Positions 13,955-20,499 of a stretch of DNA of 20,499 nucleotides are shown piece after piece. The position numbers and the translations under genes were made by a program. Numbering within the stretch: the stretch's first letter is position 1; every line of letters starts with the position of its first letter. The stretch comes from FEN-727 sp036508635 (lineage in GTDB: Bacteria > Actinomycetota > Geothermincolia > Fen-727 > Anoxymicrobiaceae): contig DATCGY010000033.1 in NCBI GenBank assembly GCA_036508635.1, forward strand, positions 1 to 20,499. Reading direction: 5' to 3'. A model generated the notes under the pieces. The model was given only the letters and a program-made list of their open reading frames with translations, was not told where the DNA came from and did no database searches.

Positions 13955-14011
13955 GGAGTGGTTCCATCATTCAATGTTTCCTGCCCGGGAGGCGACGTGG
14001 AAAGGGTGCGG

Positions 14012-14806
14012 ATGACGTCCGGTAAAGAGTATATAGAAGCGGGAGCCGGGCCCGCGATCGTGATGCTGCCCGGGATGGAGGGCTCGAAATGGTTCTGGCG
14101 ATACCAGGTGGAGGCTTTCTCCGAACGATATCGCGCGGTTTCACTTGACCTTGCAGTCCGAAAGCCGGCTCTCTCCACAAAGATCGGAGATTATGCCCGA
14201 GAAGTCCTCAGACTGATGGATTCCCTCGATGTAGAGAGCGCCATTATCTTCGGTGAATCGATGGGAGGCATGGTCACCCAGTATCTATCCCTCGAGCACC
14301 CCGAGCGCGTCAGGGCTATCGTCCTCTGTAACACCATGGACAACCCGCGACGCTGGGGCTTCGGCCCCAACATGTTCACCCTGGCAACGATGGTGCACCA
14401 ACTCGCGTTTCTGCCTGCGCTCACGGACGATCAGAGAAGACGTCTGCTGATGTGGGTCGGCAGGCATCGCGGGTTCGTCATGGACCCGTCGCCCGGGAAC
14501 GCTGACCTCACGGAATACCTGATGGAGCACGGTCTCGAGTGCGGCGGGGCGGCTTATGTCGACCGCGTTATAGCAGGCGGAAGCGCGTGGTTCACCGGGA
14601 GGCTGCACGAGATAGCCGTTCCCGCCCTCGTGATGCGCGGCACCGAGGACATGCTGGTGAAACCCGAGGCCGCCCTGGAGCTCGCCGGTCGAATCCCGGG
14701 AGCCGAAGTGGTGCTCATCGATGGTGGAGGCCACTGCTGCCCGCACACCGTGCCAGGCCTGACTACGCGAGCGATCGAGGAATGGCTGCGGCGCAAAGGT
14801 CTGTAG
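14012..14806 (+). CDS. Alpha/beta-hydrolase
   Basis: A 264-residue alpha/beta-hydrolase. It opens with YIEAGAGPAIVMLPGMEGS (oxyanion-hole region in the place of the common HG), has the nucleophile elbow GESMGG with S83, the acid in RGTEDMLVKPE (D213) and the base in GGGHCCPHT (H241). These form a complete Ser-Asp-His triad, so an active esterase, lipase or thioesterase is likely; the substrate is unknown. I prefer the ATG at 14012 (AAAGGG upstream, and downstream of the predicted transcription start) over the GTG at 13958, which would add 18 residues and has no ribosome-binding site. Its stop is 1 bp from the stop of the convergent FAD oxidoreductase. Confidence 0.88.
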   Translation: MTSGKEYIEAGAGPAIVMLPGMEGSKWFWRYQVEAFSERYRAVSLDLAVRKPALSTKIGDYAREVLRLMDSLDVESAIIFGESMGGMVTQYLSLEHPERVRAIVLCNTMDNPRRWGFGPNMFTLATMVHQLAFLPALTDDQRRRLLMWVGRHRGFVMDPSPGNADLTEYLMEHGLECGGAAYVDRVIAGGSAWFTGRLHEIAVPALVMRGTEDMLVKPEAALELAGRIPGAEVVLIDGGGHCCPHTVPGLTTRAIEEWLRRKGL

Positions 14807-14807
14807 T

Positions 14808-16358
14808 CTACCTGTCCGCTCCCGGAATCATGACTCGCGAAGCGGGGCCTTTGCCGGCGACTGCAGAGCGCGCGGCTTCCACGCCGCTGAGGACGGCCGT
14901 GGGCACTCCACCGAGGTATAACCATGAAAACGCCTGGAAACCGGCCATGTAAAGCCCTTCGATCGGCGTGAGGACCAGCGACCGGACGGCATAGTCGTCG
15001 GCATCCTTCTGTTTCTGCGACCACCCCACTACGCTGCCCGCGAACCTGCCACCTGCCTCCTCGAAGGTGAGCGGGGTGGCGATATCTACCACCTGGATAG
15101 CTTCCTGCAGCCCCCGCACCAGGCTTCGCGAAACTTCGCGGACGAGGGCTCCTGCAAGGAGTTCCTTGTACGCGGAATACCCGGGAAGCCTGGTTCCCGG
15201 AGTGGGTCGGTACCTGGAGAAATGCTCGTGGTCCGCCGCAGTCCTGATGACCAGGACTGACCGGCCCTGAGGTGCGAGACCGGGGTCGTCTCGGCTCCAC
15301 AGGCAGACCTCGAGTTCCTGACCAGCCAGGGCTTCCGGCTCGATCTCGGGTTCTTTCCAGACCGGCCCCGGCTCGTTTCCGGGAGCCTCGCCGCGCCTGT
15401 GGATGATATGTGAGCCATCCGAGAAGGCGGAGAGGTCCGCCTTGCGGTCGTCGATCCCCAGCGCCACCTGGAAGATCGAATGGGCCATCGGGGCCTTCTC
15501 CACAGCCCCGCGCCACTCCGGTGGCTGGGAATCCGCGTCCACGAGCCTCAGGAAAGTGCTCTTGAAATCGGCGTTCGACACGACGACGGGCGATTCGATG
15601 AGATCGCCGTCGCTCAATGACACGCCGCTGACTTTGCCTCCGGACACGTTTATGCGTGAGACGCCGGCTCTGGTCCTCAACGTGCCTCCGCTCGATGTTA
15701 CGGCCGCGGCGAGGCTGGCAGTCATGTTGTCGAACCCGCCGTCCGGGTACCAGATGCCACGCTCGCACATCACATCCCACATGGCTGCGAGCAACGGGAA
15801 ACCGCCATATGGCTCGCAAGTGCCGATACTTCCCAGGAGCCGCCGTATACCCGCATCGTTGACGAGCGCAGATACGACGTCGGCTGCCGGTCTCGTGAAT
15901 CGGGGCTCGATCGGCGGCGCCTCACCCATCGGTGTCTTCGACAGCCGGCGGCTTACGGTGTCAACATATCCGAAGAAATCGCGAACCCCGGCGGCTTCGT
16001 CCGGGAACAAGGTCGCCAGGTCTTCGGTCAGCCTCTTGAGCTCGCGCGAAACCTTGACCCGTTTTCCGAACGCATCGACAACGTATTCAGCGCGCCTGAA
16101 ATCGGTCTTACTCAGGTGCTCGATGCCCGCGAACGCACCGGTCACATCAGCAATGCCGGTAAACCCCAGCGGCCCGGCAGGGAATGTGAAGCCTTCGCGC
16201 TTGAATCCACGCGAAGTGCCTCCGGGCCTGTCTTTCATGTCCAGCACCAGCGTTTTGGCGCCTTCCAGGGCAAGGAACAACCCCGCGGTGAGCCCGCCCG
16301 GCCCGGCACCTACCACGATGGCGTCGTAGCGGTCACCCGAGTGCGCGGCGGCGGCCAA
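14808..16358 (-). CDS. FAD-dependent oxidoreductase, phytoene-desaturase-like
   Basis: A 516-residue flavoprotein of the amine-oxidase/phytoene-dehydrogenase type. The N-terminal dinucleotide-binding motif DAIVVGAGPGGLTAGLFLA (12-30) is followed by VLDMKDRPGGTSRGF, the second FAD segment typical of carotenoid desaturases and isomerases, and a C-terminal FAD segment ending in GLYMAGFQAFSWLYLGGVPTA. Relatives desaturate, saturate or isomerise isoprenoid chains, but the superfamily is broad and no carotenoid genes are nearby. The start is a TTG at 16358: an in-frame stop lies two codons upstream and no ATG or GTG is available before the FAD motif. It starts 3 bp after the DUF169 stop, so translation is probably coupled. 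Confidence 0.88.
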   Translation of the reverse strand: MAAAAHSGDRYDAIVVGAGPGGLTAGLFLALEGAKTLVLDMKDRPGGTSRGFKREGFTFPAGPLGFTGIADVTGAFAGIEHLSKTDFRRAEYVVDAFGKRVKVSRELKRLTEDLATLFPDEAAGVRDFFGYVDTVSRRLSKTPMGEAPPIEPRFTRPAADVVSALVNDAGIRRLLGSIGTCEPYGGFPLLAAMWDVMCERGIWYPDGGFDNMTASLAAAVTSSGGTLRTRAGVSRINVSGGKVSGVSLSDGDLIESPVVVSNADFKSTFLRLVDADSQPPEWRGAVEKAPMAHSIFQVALGIDDRKADLSAFSDGSHIIHRRGEAPGNEPGPVWKEPEIEPEALAGQELEVCLWSRDDPGLAPQGRSVLVIRTAADHEHFSRYRPTPGTRLPGYSAYKELLAGALVREVSRSLVRGLQEAIQVVDIATPLTFEEAGGRFAGSVVGWSQKQKDADDYAVRSLVLTPIEGLYMAGFQAFSWLYLGGVPTAVLSGVEAARSAVAGKGPASRVMIPGADR

Positions 16359-16361
16359 CGC

Positions 16362-17090
16362 TTAGCCCTCGCCTTCTTCGACTACGCCGCTGAATTCGGG
16401 TGGGATCTCAAGCCTTGCTGTCCCGGCCGAGCATTTCGGGATGGCCGCGATAAGGTTTGAAAGCCTCTCGTAAGGGACGGTAAGGAACACGTCGTTGCTG
16501 CCGTACTTCTGCTGCCGGCGAGCGGTCCAGTCTCCGAGCGTGAGGTTGGTATGCCCGGTCATCACGGGGTATCCGATGGCGGAGTGACACAACGAACCCG
16601 CAACCTCCACATGCGGAGGGATGCCGTCCCAGAAGTGGTCCAGGGTGATCAGCCTGCATGCCTGCTCGGCCGTGCAGATAAAAAGCGCGAGATCGGGACG
16701 CATGGGGGAGACGTCCATTGGCGCCATGAGTATCCGCTCGCTCATGTTGGTGGGGGGCGGAGAAGTCAGCCCCTGCATACGCTGGAAGCTCACTATCGAG
16801 TTGGTCAGTTTCTCGCCCGTGGTAAGGAACTTCTGCAGGGCGCGTCGAGACTGCGCGGCAGGCGGCTCGCTCAGCCCGCAGTGCCACGCCCCTCCCGGAC
16901 AGGCCGAGGTCTCTTTGTCTATGACAAACGATTCTCCTGACGCCGCCATCTTCATCGCTTTGCAGATCCACGCTTTGCGGGGCTCGACCGCCTCAAGCTC
17001 CTCATTGGTAAACGTCACCGCAACCGGTTTGTTCTCGAGTCCGAAAACCTCAACGAGCTTCTTTGACTGCTCGACCCATTTAGTCTCCAA
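16362..17090 (-). CDS. DUF169 family protein
   Basis: A 242-residue protein of the DUF169 family found in anaerobic bacteria and archaea, whose function is unknown. The pattern is recognisable from PVAVTFTNEE near the start, the conserved cysteines in WICKAMKMAASGE (C43) and SACPGGAWHCGL (C64, C71), and VAGSLCHSAIGYPVMTG towards the C-terminus. The cysteines suggest a metal or cofactor site. The longest frame opens with a GTG at 17099, but that codon is part of the GGGAGGTG ribosome-binding sequence; a TTG at 17090 is seven bases beyond it and is the better start. It precedes the FAD oxidoreductase by 3 bp, suggesting the two act in one pathway. Confidence 0.82.
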   Translation of the reverse strand: METKWVEQSKKLVEVFGLENKPVAVTFTNEELEAVEPRKAWICKAMKMAASGESFVIDKETSACPGGAWHCGLSEPPAAQSRRALQKFLTTGEKLTNSIVSFQRMQGLTSPPPTNMSERILMAPMDVSPMRPDLALFICTAEQACRLITLDHFWDGIPPHVEVAGSLCHSAIGYPVMTGHTNLTLGDWTARRQQKYGSNDVFLTVPYERLSNLIAAIPKCSAGTARLEIPPEFSGVVEEGEG

Positions 17091-17181
17091 GCCGTCCACC
17101 TCCCGAATTCCGCAGGTACGCGCTACACATACAGTAAAGGCCAGGAACGGCGTGCGCGCAAGCCGCGGGGCAGTAGGCGAA

Positions 17182-17210
17182 TTTACGCTCCGCTTCGGTT
17201 CTGGTAGATT
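17182..17210 (+). promoter_or_regulatory. Candidate promoter of the two-TM membrane protein
   Basis: TTTACG (17182-17187) and TAGATT (17205-17210) are 17 bases apart, each 4 of 6 to consensus. Transcription would start near 17217, about 30 bases before the GTG start at 17248, leaving room for the GAAAGGG ribosome-binding site. Confidence 0.4.
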
Positions 17211-17247
17211 AGCTCCAGTCAGTGCGGAACGATCCGAAAGGGCTTCT

Positions 17248-17991
17248 GTGAAAAAAAGGAACTGGTACCTTGCAATCGGCCTGGCGCTTCTGGCGGGGTC
17301 AGCGGTGCTGTATGGTATCGACTACGGCATTTTCGGTGATGCACACCATCTCTATATCTACCTGCTGGGCGACCTCGCCTTTCTGCCTCTCGAGGTGCTG
17401 GTCGTGACGGTCATCGTGGACAGGCTGCTGAGCGAGCGCGATAAGCGGATGACTCTCGAGAAGCTGAACATGGTGATCGGCGCGTTCTACAGTGCTGTGG
17501 GAACGGAGCTTCTGCGCGACCTCGTTGACATCGACCCCTCCTCGGATCCAAAGAGAAAAGATCTCATGGTGGACGCCGGATGGACCGAGAAGGAGTTCCG
17601 CGCGATGAAACATGAGTTCGCCGCCGAGCAATTCAAGTGCGATAGCCGCACCGCGGACCTGGCCGCACTGAAGGAGCTACTGGTATCTAATCGCGATTTC
17701 TTTATAAGGCTGCTGGAGAACCCCATGCTCCTCGAACACGTCACGTTCACCGACCTGTTGTGGGCCGTCTCTCACCTGAGCGAGGAGCTGGAGAGCAGGG
17801 CGAGCCTCGAGGGACTTGCGGAAGCGGATATGGACCACCTGGCGGGGGACATGAGCAGGGCATATAAGCTCCTGGCAATCCAGTGGCTCGACTATATGCT
17901 GCACCTTCGCGCCAACTACCCGTACCTGTTCTCTCTCGCGATGCGCCTGAACCCGTTCGATTCAGATGCCCGTGCCGAGATAACGGGATAA
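17248..17991 (+). CDS. Two-TM membrane protein with helical cytoplasmic domain, unknown function
   Basis: A 247-residue protein. A basic start (MKKRNW) precedes a first membrane helix (about 6-24), a short loop (GIDYGIFGDAHH) and a second helix (about 36-58, LGDLAFLPLEVLVVTVIVDRL). The remaining 190 residues are charged, soluble and mostly helical (LLSERDKRMTLEKLNMVIGAFYSAVGTELL onward in two pieces), so they should lie in the cytoplasm. I know similar uncharacterised proteins in several phyla but no function. The start is the GTG at 17248, with GAAAGGG five bases upstream; the same frame is open far upstream, but only as antisense to DUF169. It is transcribed away from DUF169 and converges on the repeat-protein gene 51 bp downstream. 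Confidence 0.8.
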   Translation: MKKRNWYLAIGLALLAGSAVLYGIDYGIFGDAHHLYIYLLGDLAFLPLEVLVVTVIVDRLLSERDKRMTLEKLNMVIGAFYSAVGTELLRDLVDIDPSSDPKRKDLMVDAGWTEKEFRAMKHEFAAEQFKCDSRTADLAALKELLVSNRDFFIRLLENPMLLEHVTFTDLLWAVSHLSEELESRASLEGLAEADMDHLAGDMSRAYKLLAIQWLDYMLHLRANYPYLFSLAMRLNPFDSDARAEITG

Positions 17992-18042
17992 AAGCGGACT
18001 ACGGCATGCTCCGCGAGGCGTCTATCGGCGGTCGCTCTTTCG

Positions 18043-18429
18043 TCATCCGCCGGAAGGCTTTCGACCTCCTACATCGAATGTTAGAGCCCCGCTGGTCTTG
18101 TTGCCGATGGCGATTGCGCCTGTTGCTCGCCTGGCTACCGCAATAGCCCCGTGCGAGCTCCTCGACGCGACCGCGATCGCGCCCGCGCTCGAGCGCAAGC
18201 CCACCGATAGCGCTCCATAGCTGAAGTAACCCAGTGAAACGGCGCCGTTTGCGAGCAGTCCGATCGCCAGCGCTCCCGAGCTGAGCAGCCCGACCGCCAC
18301 CCGGCCGGCCGCAATAATGCCCACCGCGCTATCGCCGGCCGCAATAATGCCCACCCGGAACCCATCGCCGATATTTACGACCGGGATGCCAAGGGGCTTC
18401 CATACGTGCTCGTTGAATACTTGTTCCAT
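18043..18429 (-). CDS. Decapeptide-repeat protein (GxxxxGAxAV type)
   Basis: A 128-residue protein built almost wholly from 10-residue repeats. After a 25-residue N-terminus, units start at V26, V36, V46, I56, L66 and V76 (for example VGIIAAGDSA, VGLLSSGALA, IGLLANGAVS), followed by 11-residue units from 76 and 87 and a last one from 98 and 108. The consensus is [VIL]G[IL][IL][AS]xG[AR][LIV][AS]. Such short glycine-alanine repeats suggest a stacked solenoid or a membrane-associated sheet rather than a globular enzyme. The first two units share a 22-base exact DNA repeat, so the array probably grew by duplication. The ATG at 18429 has no ribosome-binding site; a TTG at 18444 is the alternative (five more residues) and a stop lies just above it. 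Confidence 0.7.
   Translation of the reverse strand: MEQVFNEHVWKPLGIPVVNIGDGFRVGIIAAGDSAVGIIAAGRVAVGLLSSGALAIGLLANGAVSLGYFSYGALSVGLRSSAGAIAVASRSSHGAIAVARRATGAIAIGNKTSGALTFDVGGRKPSGG
18304..18355. repeat. 22-bp direct repeat, 30-bp period, inside the repeat-protein gene
   Basis: The same 22 bases (starting GCCGGCCGCAATAATG) occur at 18304-18325 and 18334-18355. The 30-bp offset equals one 10-residue unit of the encoded repeat. Other units have diverged, so this is the most recent duplication or a gene-conversion product. Confidence 0.8.
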
Positions 18430-18460
18430 ACTGGAGCAATTCAACAGTCAATCGGGCAAA

Positions 18461-18487
18461 CCTCCCCGCGCCAGAAGCCGCGGGAGG
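18461..18487 (-). promoter_or_regulatory. GC-rich hairpin upstream of the repeat-protein gene
   Basis: CCTCCCCGCG (18461-18470) and CGCGGGAGG (18479-18487) form nine base pairs with one bulged C and an 8-base loop. On the minus strand its 3' arm ends in GGGGAGG, a Shine-Dalgarno-like sequence, 16 bases before the TTG at 18444. It lies in the divergent spacer between the repeat protein and the second hydrolase. Function is unknown; it could hide the ribosome-binding sequence or end antisense transcripts. Confidence 0.35.
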
Positions 18488-18545
18488 CTTCCGAATACCC
18501 GTCAGTTTCCGAAGTCTTGCTCGCGGGGCGCTTGCACCATGCATC

Positions 18546-18554
18546 TGGTATAGT
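18546..18554 (+). promoter_or_regulatory. Extended -10 promoter of the second hydrolase
   Basis: TGG followed by TATAGT forms an extended -10 (TGn plus 5 of 6 to TATAAT) about 36 bases before the ATG at 18591, with GGGGAGG between. No -35 at the right distance, which extended -10 promoters can do without. Confidence 0.45.
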
Positions 18555-18590
18555 TGACTGACTCACGCAGGTCGAGATGGGGAGGTCGTC

Positions 18591-19610
18591 ATGCCCAGCC
18601 GCCGCACCAAAGGAATCCTTGCCGCCGGCGCTCTCACCCTTACGCTGGCAACTGTTCCCACTATCATTCGCAAAGCAGACCATAGACGGGACGTCGACGC
18701 CGGGCTGCTGGAGGATTCCGACCTGGAGCTCGAGCACGTCTTTGTCGAGTCGCTCGACGGAACCCCTTTACACGTCACGATGACCGGCGAGGGGGACCGA
18801 ACGTTGTTTCTGATCCCGGGTTGGACGTGCAATGAGACGGTGTTCCGCCTGCAGCAGAGATACTTCTCGGACAGGTACAGGGTCGTGAGCCTCGAGCTTC
18901 GCGGACACGGCCGCTCGGAGGTGCCGGCGAGCCTTGATTATCACCACGACCGCCTCGCCGAAGACCTGAAAGCAGTAATAGACTACGTGGACCCGAGTTC
19001 GTTCGCCGTCGGCGGGTTCAGCATGGGGGGCTTCACCACGTTGAAGTTCCATGAGAGGTTCGGTGTTGGGTACGCCGACCGCATGAAGGGCATTGCCCTG
19101 ATAGACTCGAGCGGATTGGACCTGCTCGAGGGCATCGTACTGGGGAACATCACGCGACTGTTCTACCCGTTCCCCCTTTCACCGATAATCACGATGCTCG
19201 GACGCCCGAGCCGATTTCTCGACCGCATCATGGAACTCATCAAGGACACGTCTTTCGCCTACCTTGTGGCGCGCGCGCTCGCGTTCGGCAAGAAGCCGAG
19301 CGGCTGTTATGTCGAGCACCAGAGGGAGATGTCCTTCAGTACCAGATTTGTGTCCTCCTGCCTGGCGGTGAAGTCGATGCTCGAGTACCACGTCGACCAT
19401 CACCTGCCGAACATCGACCTGCCCGTGTTGCTGCTGGTCGGCGACAGGGACAAGCTAACCAACGTAAAAGCCAACCAAGGAACAGCGGCGCTTCTCCCTG
19501 ACGCGCGGGTCACGGTCTTCGAGGGGGCCGGCCACTGCGCCCTCATGGAGCGCTGGCCCGATTTCAACGCCGAGCTGGATTCGTTCCTCAGCGAGGTGTT
19601 CTCGAGCTAA
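18591..19610 (+). CDS. Alpha/beta-hydrolase with N-terminal membrane anchor or signal
   Basis: A 339-residue alpha/beta-hydrolase. The basic start MPSRRTKG followed by a hydrophobic stretch (ILAAGALTLTLATVPTII, 9-26) looks like a membrane anchor or uncleaved signal; no clear signal-peptidase site or lipobox is present. The catalytic core shows FLIPGWTCNE (oxyanion region), LRGHGRSE, the nucleophile elbow GGFSMGG (S144), the acid in GDRDKLT (D287) and the base in GAGHCALME (H315). A cap of about 100 residues lies between S144 and D287, hydrophobic at its start, as in lipases and esterases that meet lipid. The start ATG at 18591 has GGGGAGG at a good distance. Substrate unknown; the membrane location suggests lipid or exogenous ester. 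The CoA-transferase follows 127 bp later. Confidence 0.87.
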   Translation: MPSRRTKGILAAGALTLTLATVPTIIRKADHRRDVDAGLLEDSDLELEHVFVESLDGTPLHVTMTGEGDRTLFLIPGWTCNETVFRLQQRYFSDRYRVVSLELRGHGRSEVPASLDYHHDRLAEDLKAVIDYVDPSSFAVGGFSMGGFTTLKFHERFGVGYADRMKGIALIDSSGLDLLEGIVLGNITRLFYPFPLSPIITMLGRPSRFLDRIMELIKDTSFAYLVARALAFGKKPSGCYVEHQREMSFSTRFVSSCLAVKSMLEYHVDHHLPNIDLPVLLLVGDRDKLTNVKANQGTAALLPDARVTVFEGAGHCALMERWPDFNAELDSFLSEVFSS

Positions 19611-19621
19611 GTCATTTGACT
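19610..19621. promoter_or_regulatory. Short inverted repeat AGTCA-TT-TGACT after the hydrolase
   Basis: A five-base perfect inverted repeat around two T bases immediately follows the hydrolase stop codon. The loop is too short for a stable hairpin and there is no good T-run, so it is more like a protein-binding palindrome than a terminator. It lies about 115 bases before the CoA-transferase start. Confidence 0.2.
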
Positions 19622-19737
19622 GGGCCTTTGAAAATTGCTACAAATTCAGGTTGGCGGATGCTTGCCGGCAACATGCGGCGGTCATCATGGGGTTGGTGGA
19701 GCATGACCGGGACAGTGTTCTTGAAAGGGGTTGCCGG

Positions 19738-20499
19738 ATGAACAAGTGGGAGGAAATCTACAAGTCCAAGCTCACGACTGCCGAAGAGGCCGCGAAGACG
19801 GTCAAGGACGGCGATCGCATATTTCTTGGCAGCGGCTCAAGCTCGCCCGCGGCGGTGCTCGACGTGCTCTTCGACAGGGCGGACGAGCTGCACAACGTCC
19901 TCGTCGGCGGCCTGATAATGCTGGCGCCCATGTACAAGATACTGACTCTGGACAAGATACAGCACATCGAGTTCGACAACTTTTTCGCGACCCCGCTGGA
20001 CCGAACGGCCCTCCGCGAGGGTATATGTACCCACACCCCGTTCCACTTCTCCGAGCTGCCCAGGATAGCCGGGGAGGGACGCGGCTACAAGAAGATAATC
20101 ACCCAGGTGAGCCCGATGGACGAGTACGGCTATATGAGCGCGGGTCTGTCGGGCAACTTCCTGGACGTTTTGAATTATGTCGACGAACTGACCCTGGTGG
20201 TGAACGAGAGCCAGCCACGCATTACAGGAATGAACTTCTATCATATCGGTGACTCAAAGGTTAAATACGTGGTCGAAAGCAACGCTCCTGTCCTCACCCT
20301 CCCGCCTGAGCCCGTGACTGAAACGGACAAGGCTATAGCGGAACAGATCGTCGAGTATATTGACGATGGGGCCACGATACAGTTGGGCATTGGCGCCGTT
20401 CCGAACGCCATAGGGGAGTCACTCATACATTCGAACAAGGTCAACCGCGGGTGCTACACGGAGATGATACCCGATGCCATCATGAAGCTGTTCGAGGCG
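19738..20499 (+). CDS. Acetyl-CoA hydrolase/4-hydroxybutyrate CoA-transferase family (3' end outside window)
   Basis: The first 254 residues of a class I CoA-transferase; the family is about 430-450 residues, so more than half is present and the frame is open at the window edge. The start reads YKSKLTTAEEAAKTVKDGDR, followed by IFLGSGSSSPAAVLDVLF, as in acetyl-CoA hydrolase/transferase and 4-hydroxybutyrate CoA-transferase. The CoA-loop LGIGAVPNAI (216-225) and catalytic glutamate E242 in CYTEMIPDA fit; the glutamate forms the enzyme-CoA thioester in this family. The ATG at 19738 has GAAAGGGG seven bases upstream. It would move CoA between acetyl-CoA and another acid such as butyrate or 4-hydroxybutyrate, giving a route for activating or releasing acids alongside the acyl-CoA synthetase. 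Confidence 0.9.
   Translation, partial: MNKWEEIYKSKLTTAEEAAKTVKDGDRIFLGSGSSSPAAVLDVLFDRADELHNVLVGGLIMLAPMYKILTLDKIQHIEFDNFFATPLDRTALREGICTHTPFHFSELPRIAGEGRGYKKIITQVSPMDEYGYMSAGLSGNFLDVLNYVDELTLVVNESQPRITGMNFYHIGDSKVKYVVESNAPVLTLPPEPVTETDKAIAEQIVEYIDDGATIQLGIGAVPNAIGESLIHSNKVNRGCYTEMIPDAIMKLFEA

Larger units (their letters stand above)
13694..14011. other. 318-bp divergent region with structured leader and two promoters
   Basis: This spacer lies between the leftward membrane-protein gene and the rightward hydrolase. It holds a leftward promoter (13855-13883), a rightward promoter (13926-13954), a stable hairpin (13818-13846) and a smaller inverted repeat (GTAGT/ACTAC, 13798-13810) enclosed by CCCTGG/CCAGGG. 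No ORF with a ribosome-binding site is apparent. Confidence 0.5.

Noticed and set aside
14554..15819. 421-residue minus-strand frame overlapping the hydrolase and FAD oxidoreductase
   Set aside because: It is arginine-, proline- and glycine-rich with no motif and runs in a different frame across two well-supported genes.
15403..16329. 308-residue plus-strand frame across the FAD oxidoreductase
   Set aside because: The minus-strand gene carries the FAD motifs; the plus frame is rich in Ser, Pro and Thr and shows no family pattern.
16621..17247. Upstream extension of the two-TM protein frame
   Set aside because: This part is antisense to DUF169, has no ribosome-binding site, and a proper GTG start with GAAAGGG exists at 17248.
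18043..18355. CRISPR or microsatellite interpretation of the repeats
   Set aside because: Only one exact 22-bp pair exists, in frame with a longer amino-acid repeat, without spacers of CRISPR type.

Overview
The window is a G+C-rich bacterial chromosome segment (hand-counted 60-base samples give roughly 58-62% G+C over most of it, about 43-55% in the first 4 kb). It is dense in lipid and acyl-CoA metabolism genes and flavin or iron-sulfur redox proteins: an acyl-CoA dehydrogenase, a crotonase-fold protein, an NDP-forming acyl-CoA synthetase alpha subunit, a CoA-transferase, a short-chain dehydrogenase, two alpha/beta-hydrolases, a phytoene-desaturase-like flavoprotein, DUF169, a B12-binding radical SAM protein, flavodoxin, a split-barrel flavoprotein, an iron-sulfur flavoprotein and a QueG-like ferredoxin-type protein. 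This mixture, the frequent GTG/TTG starts and one promoter that looks leaderless suggest an anaerobic or facultative, fatty-acid-using lineage, perhaps a deep-branching actinobacterium. That placement is inference; no rRNA or taxonomic marker is present.

Layout. 1-4.3 kb (lower G+C): a TetR regulator on +, then on - a cupin/XRE regulator with an acyl-CoA dehydrogenase (one operon with a promoter and a five-codon leader ORF), a 460-bp stretch without a convincing gene, and a HAMP-only membrane sensor followed by a 77-residue partner. 4.6-10.7 kb, all +: a DODA-type dioxygenase, an SDR, a B12-radical SAM protein apparently read from a leaderless promoter, then a tight run of acyl-CoA synthetase alpha, split-barrel flavoprotein and flavodoxin. 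10.65-18.4 kb: genes alternate in direction, with head-to-head promoter regions and three tail-to-tail pairs whose stop codons overlap or lie 1-3 bp apart. These are QueG-like (-), crotonase (+), membrane protein plus iron-sulfur flavoprotein (-), hydrolase (+), DUF169 plus FAD oxidoreductase (-), a two-TM membrane protein (+) and a decapeptide-repeat protein (-). 18.6-20.5 kb, +: a second hydrolase and a CoA-transferase cut by the window edge.

Working together (inference): the synthetase and CoA-transferase would make acyl-CoAs; the dehydrogenase, crotonase-fold protein and SDR would act on fatty-acyl or alcohol intermediates; the flavoproteins and Fe-S proteins would carry the electrons. 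The TetR and XRE-cupin genes are plausible local regulators.

No CRISPR array, insertion sequence, tRNA or rRNA was seen. I found no clear new multi-gene system. The features most worth following are the decapeptide-repeat protein, the HAMP-only sensor with its small partner, the structured leader upstream of the 12.9-13.7 kb membrane gene, the five-codon leader ORF, and the interlocked convergent gene ends.
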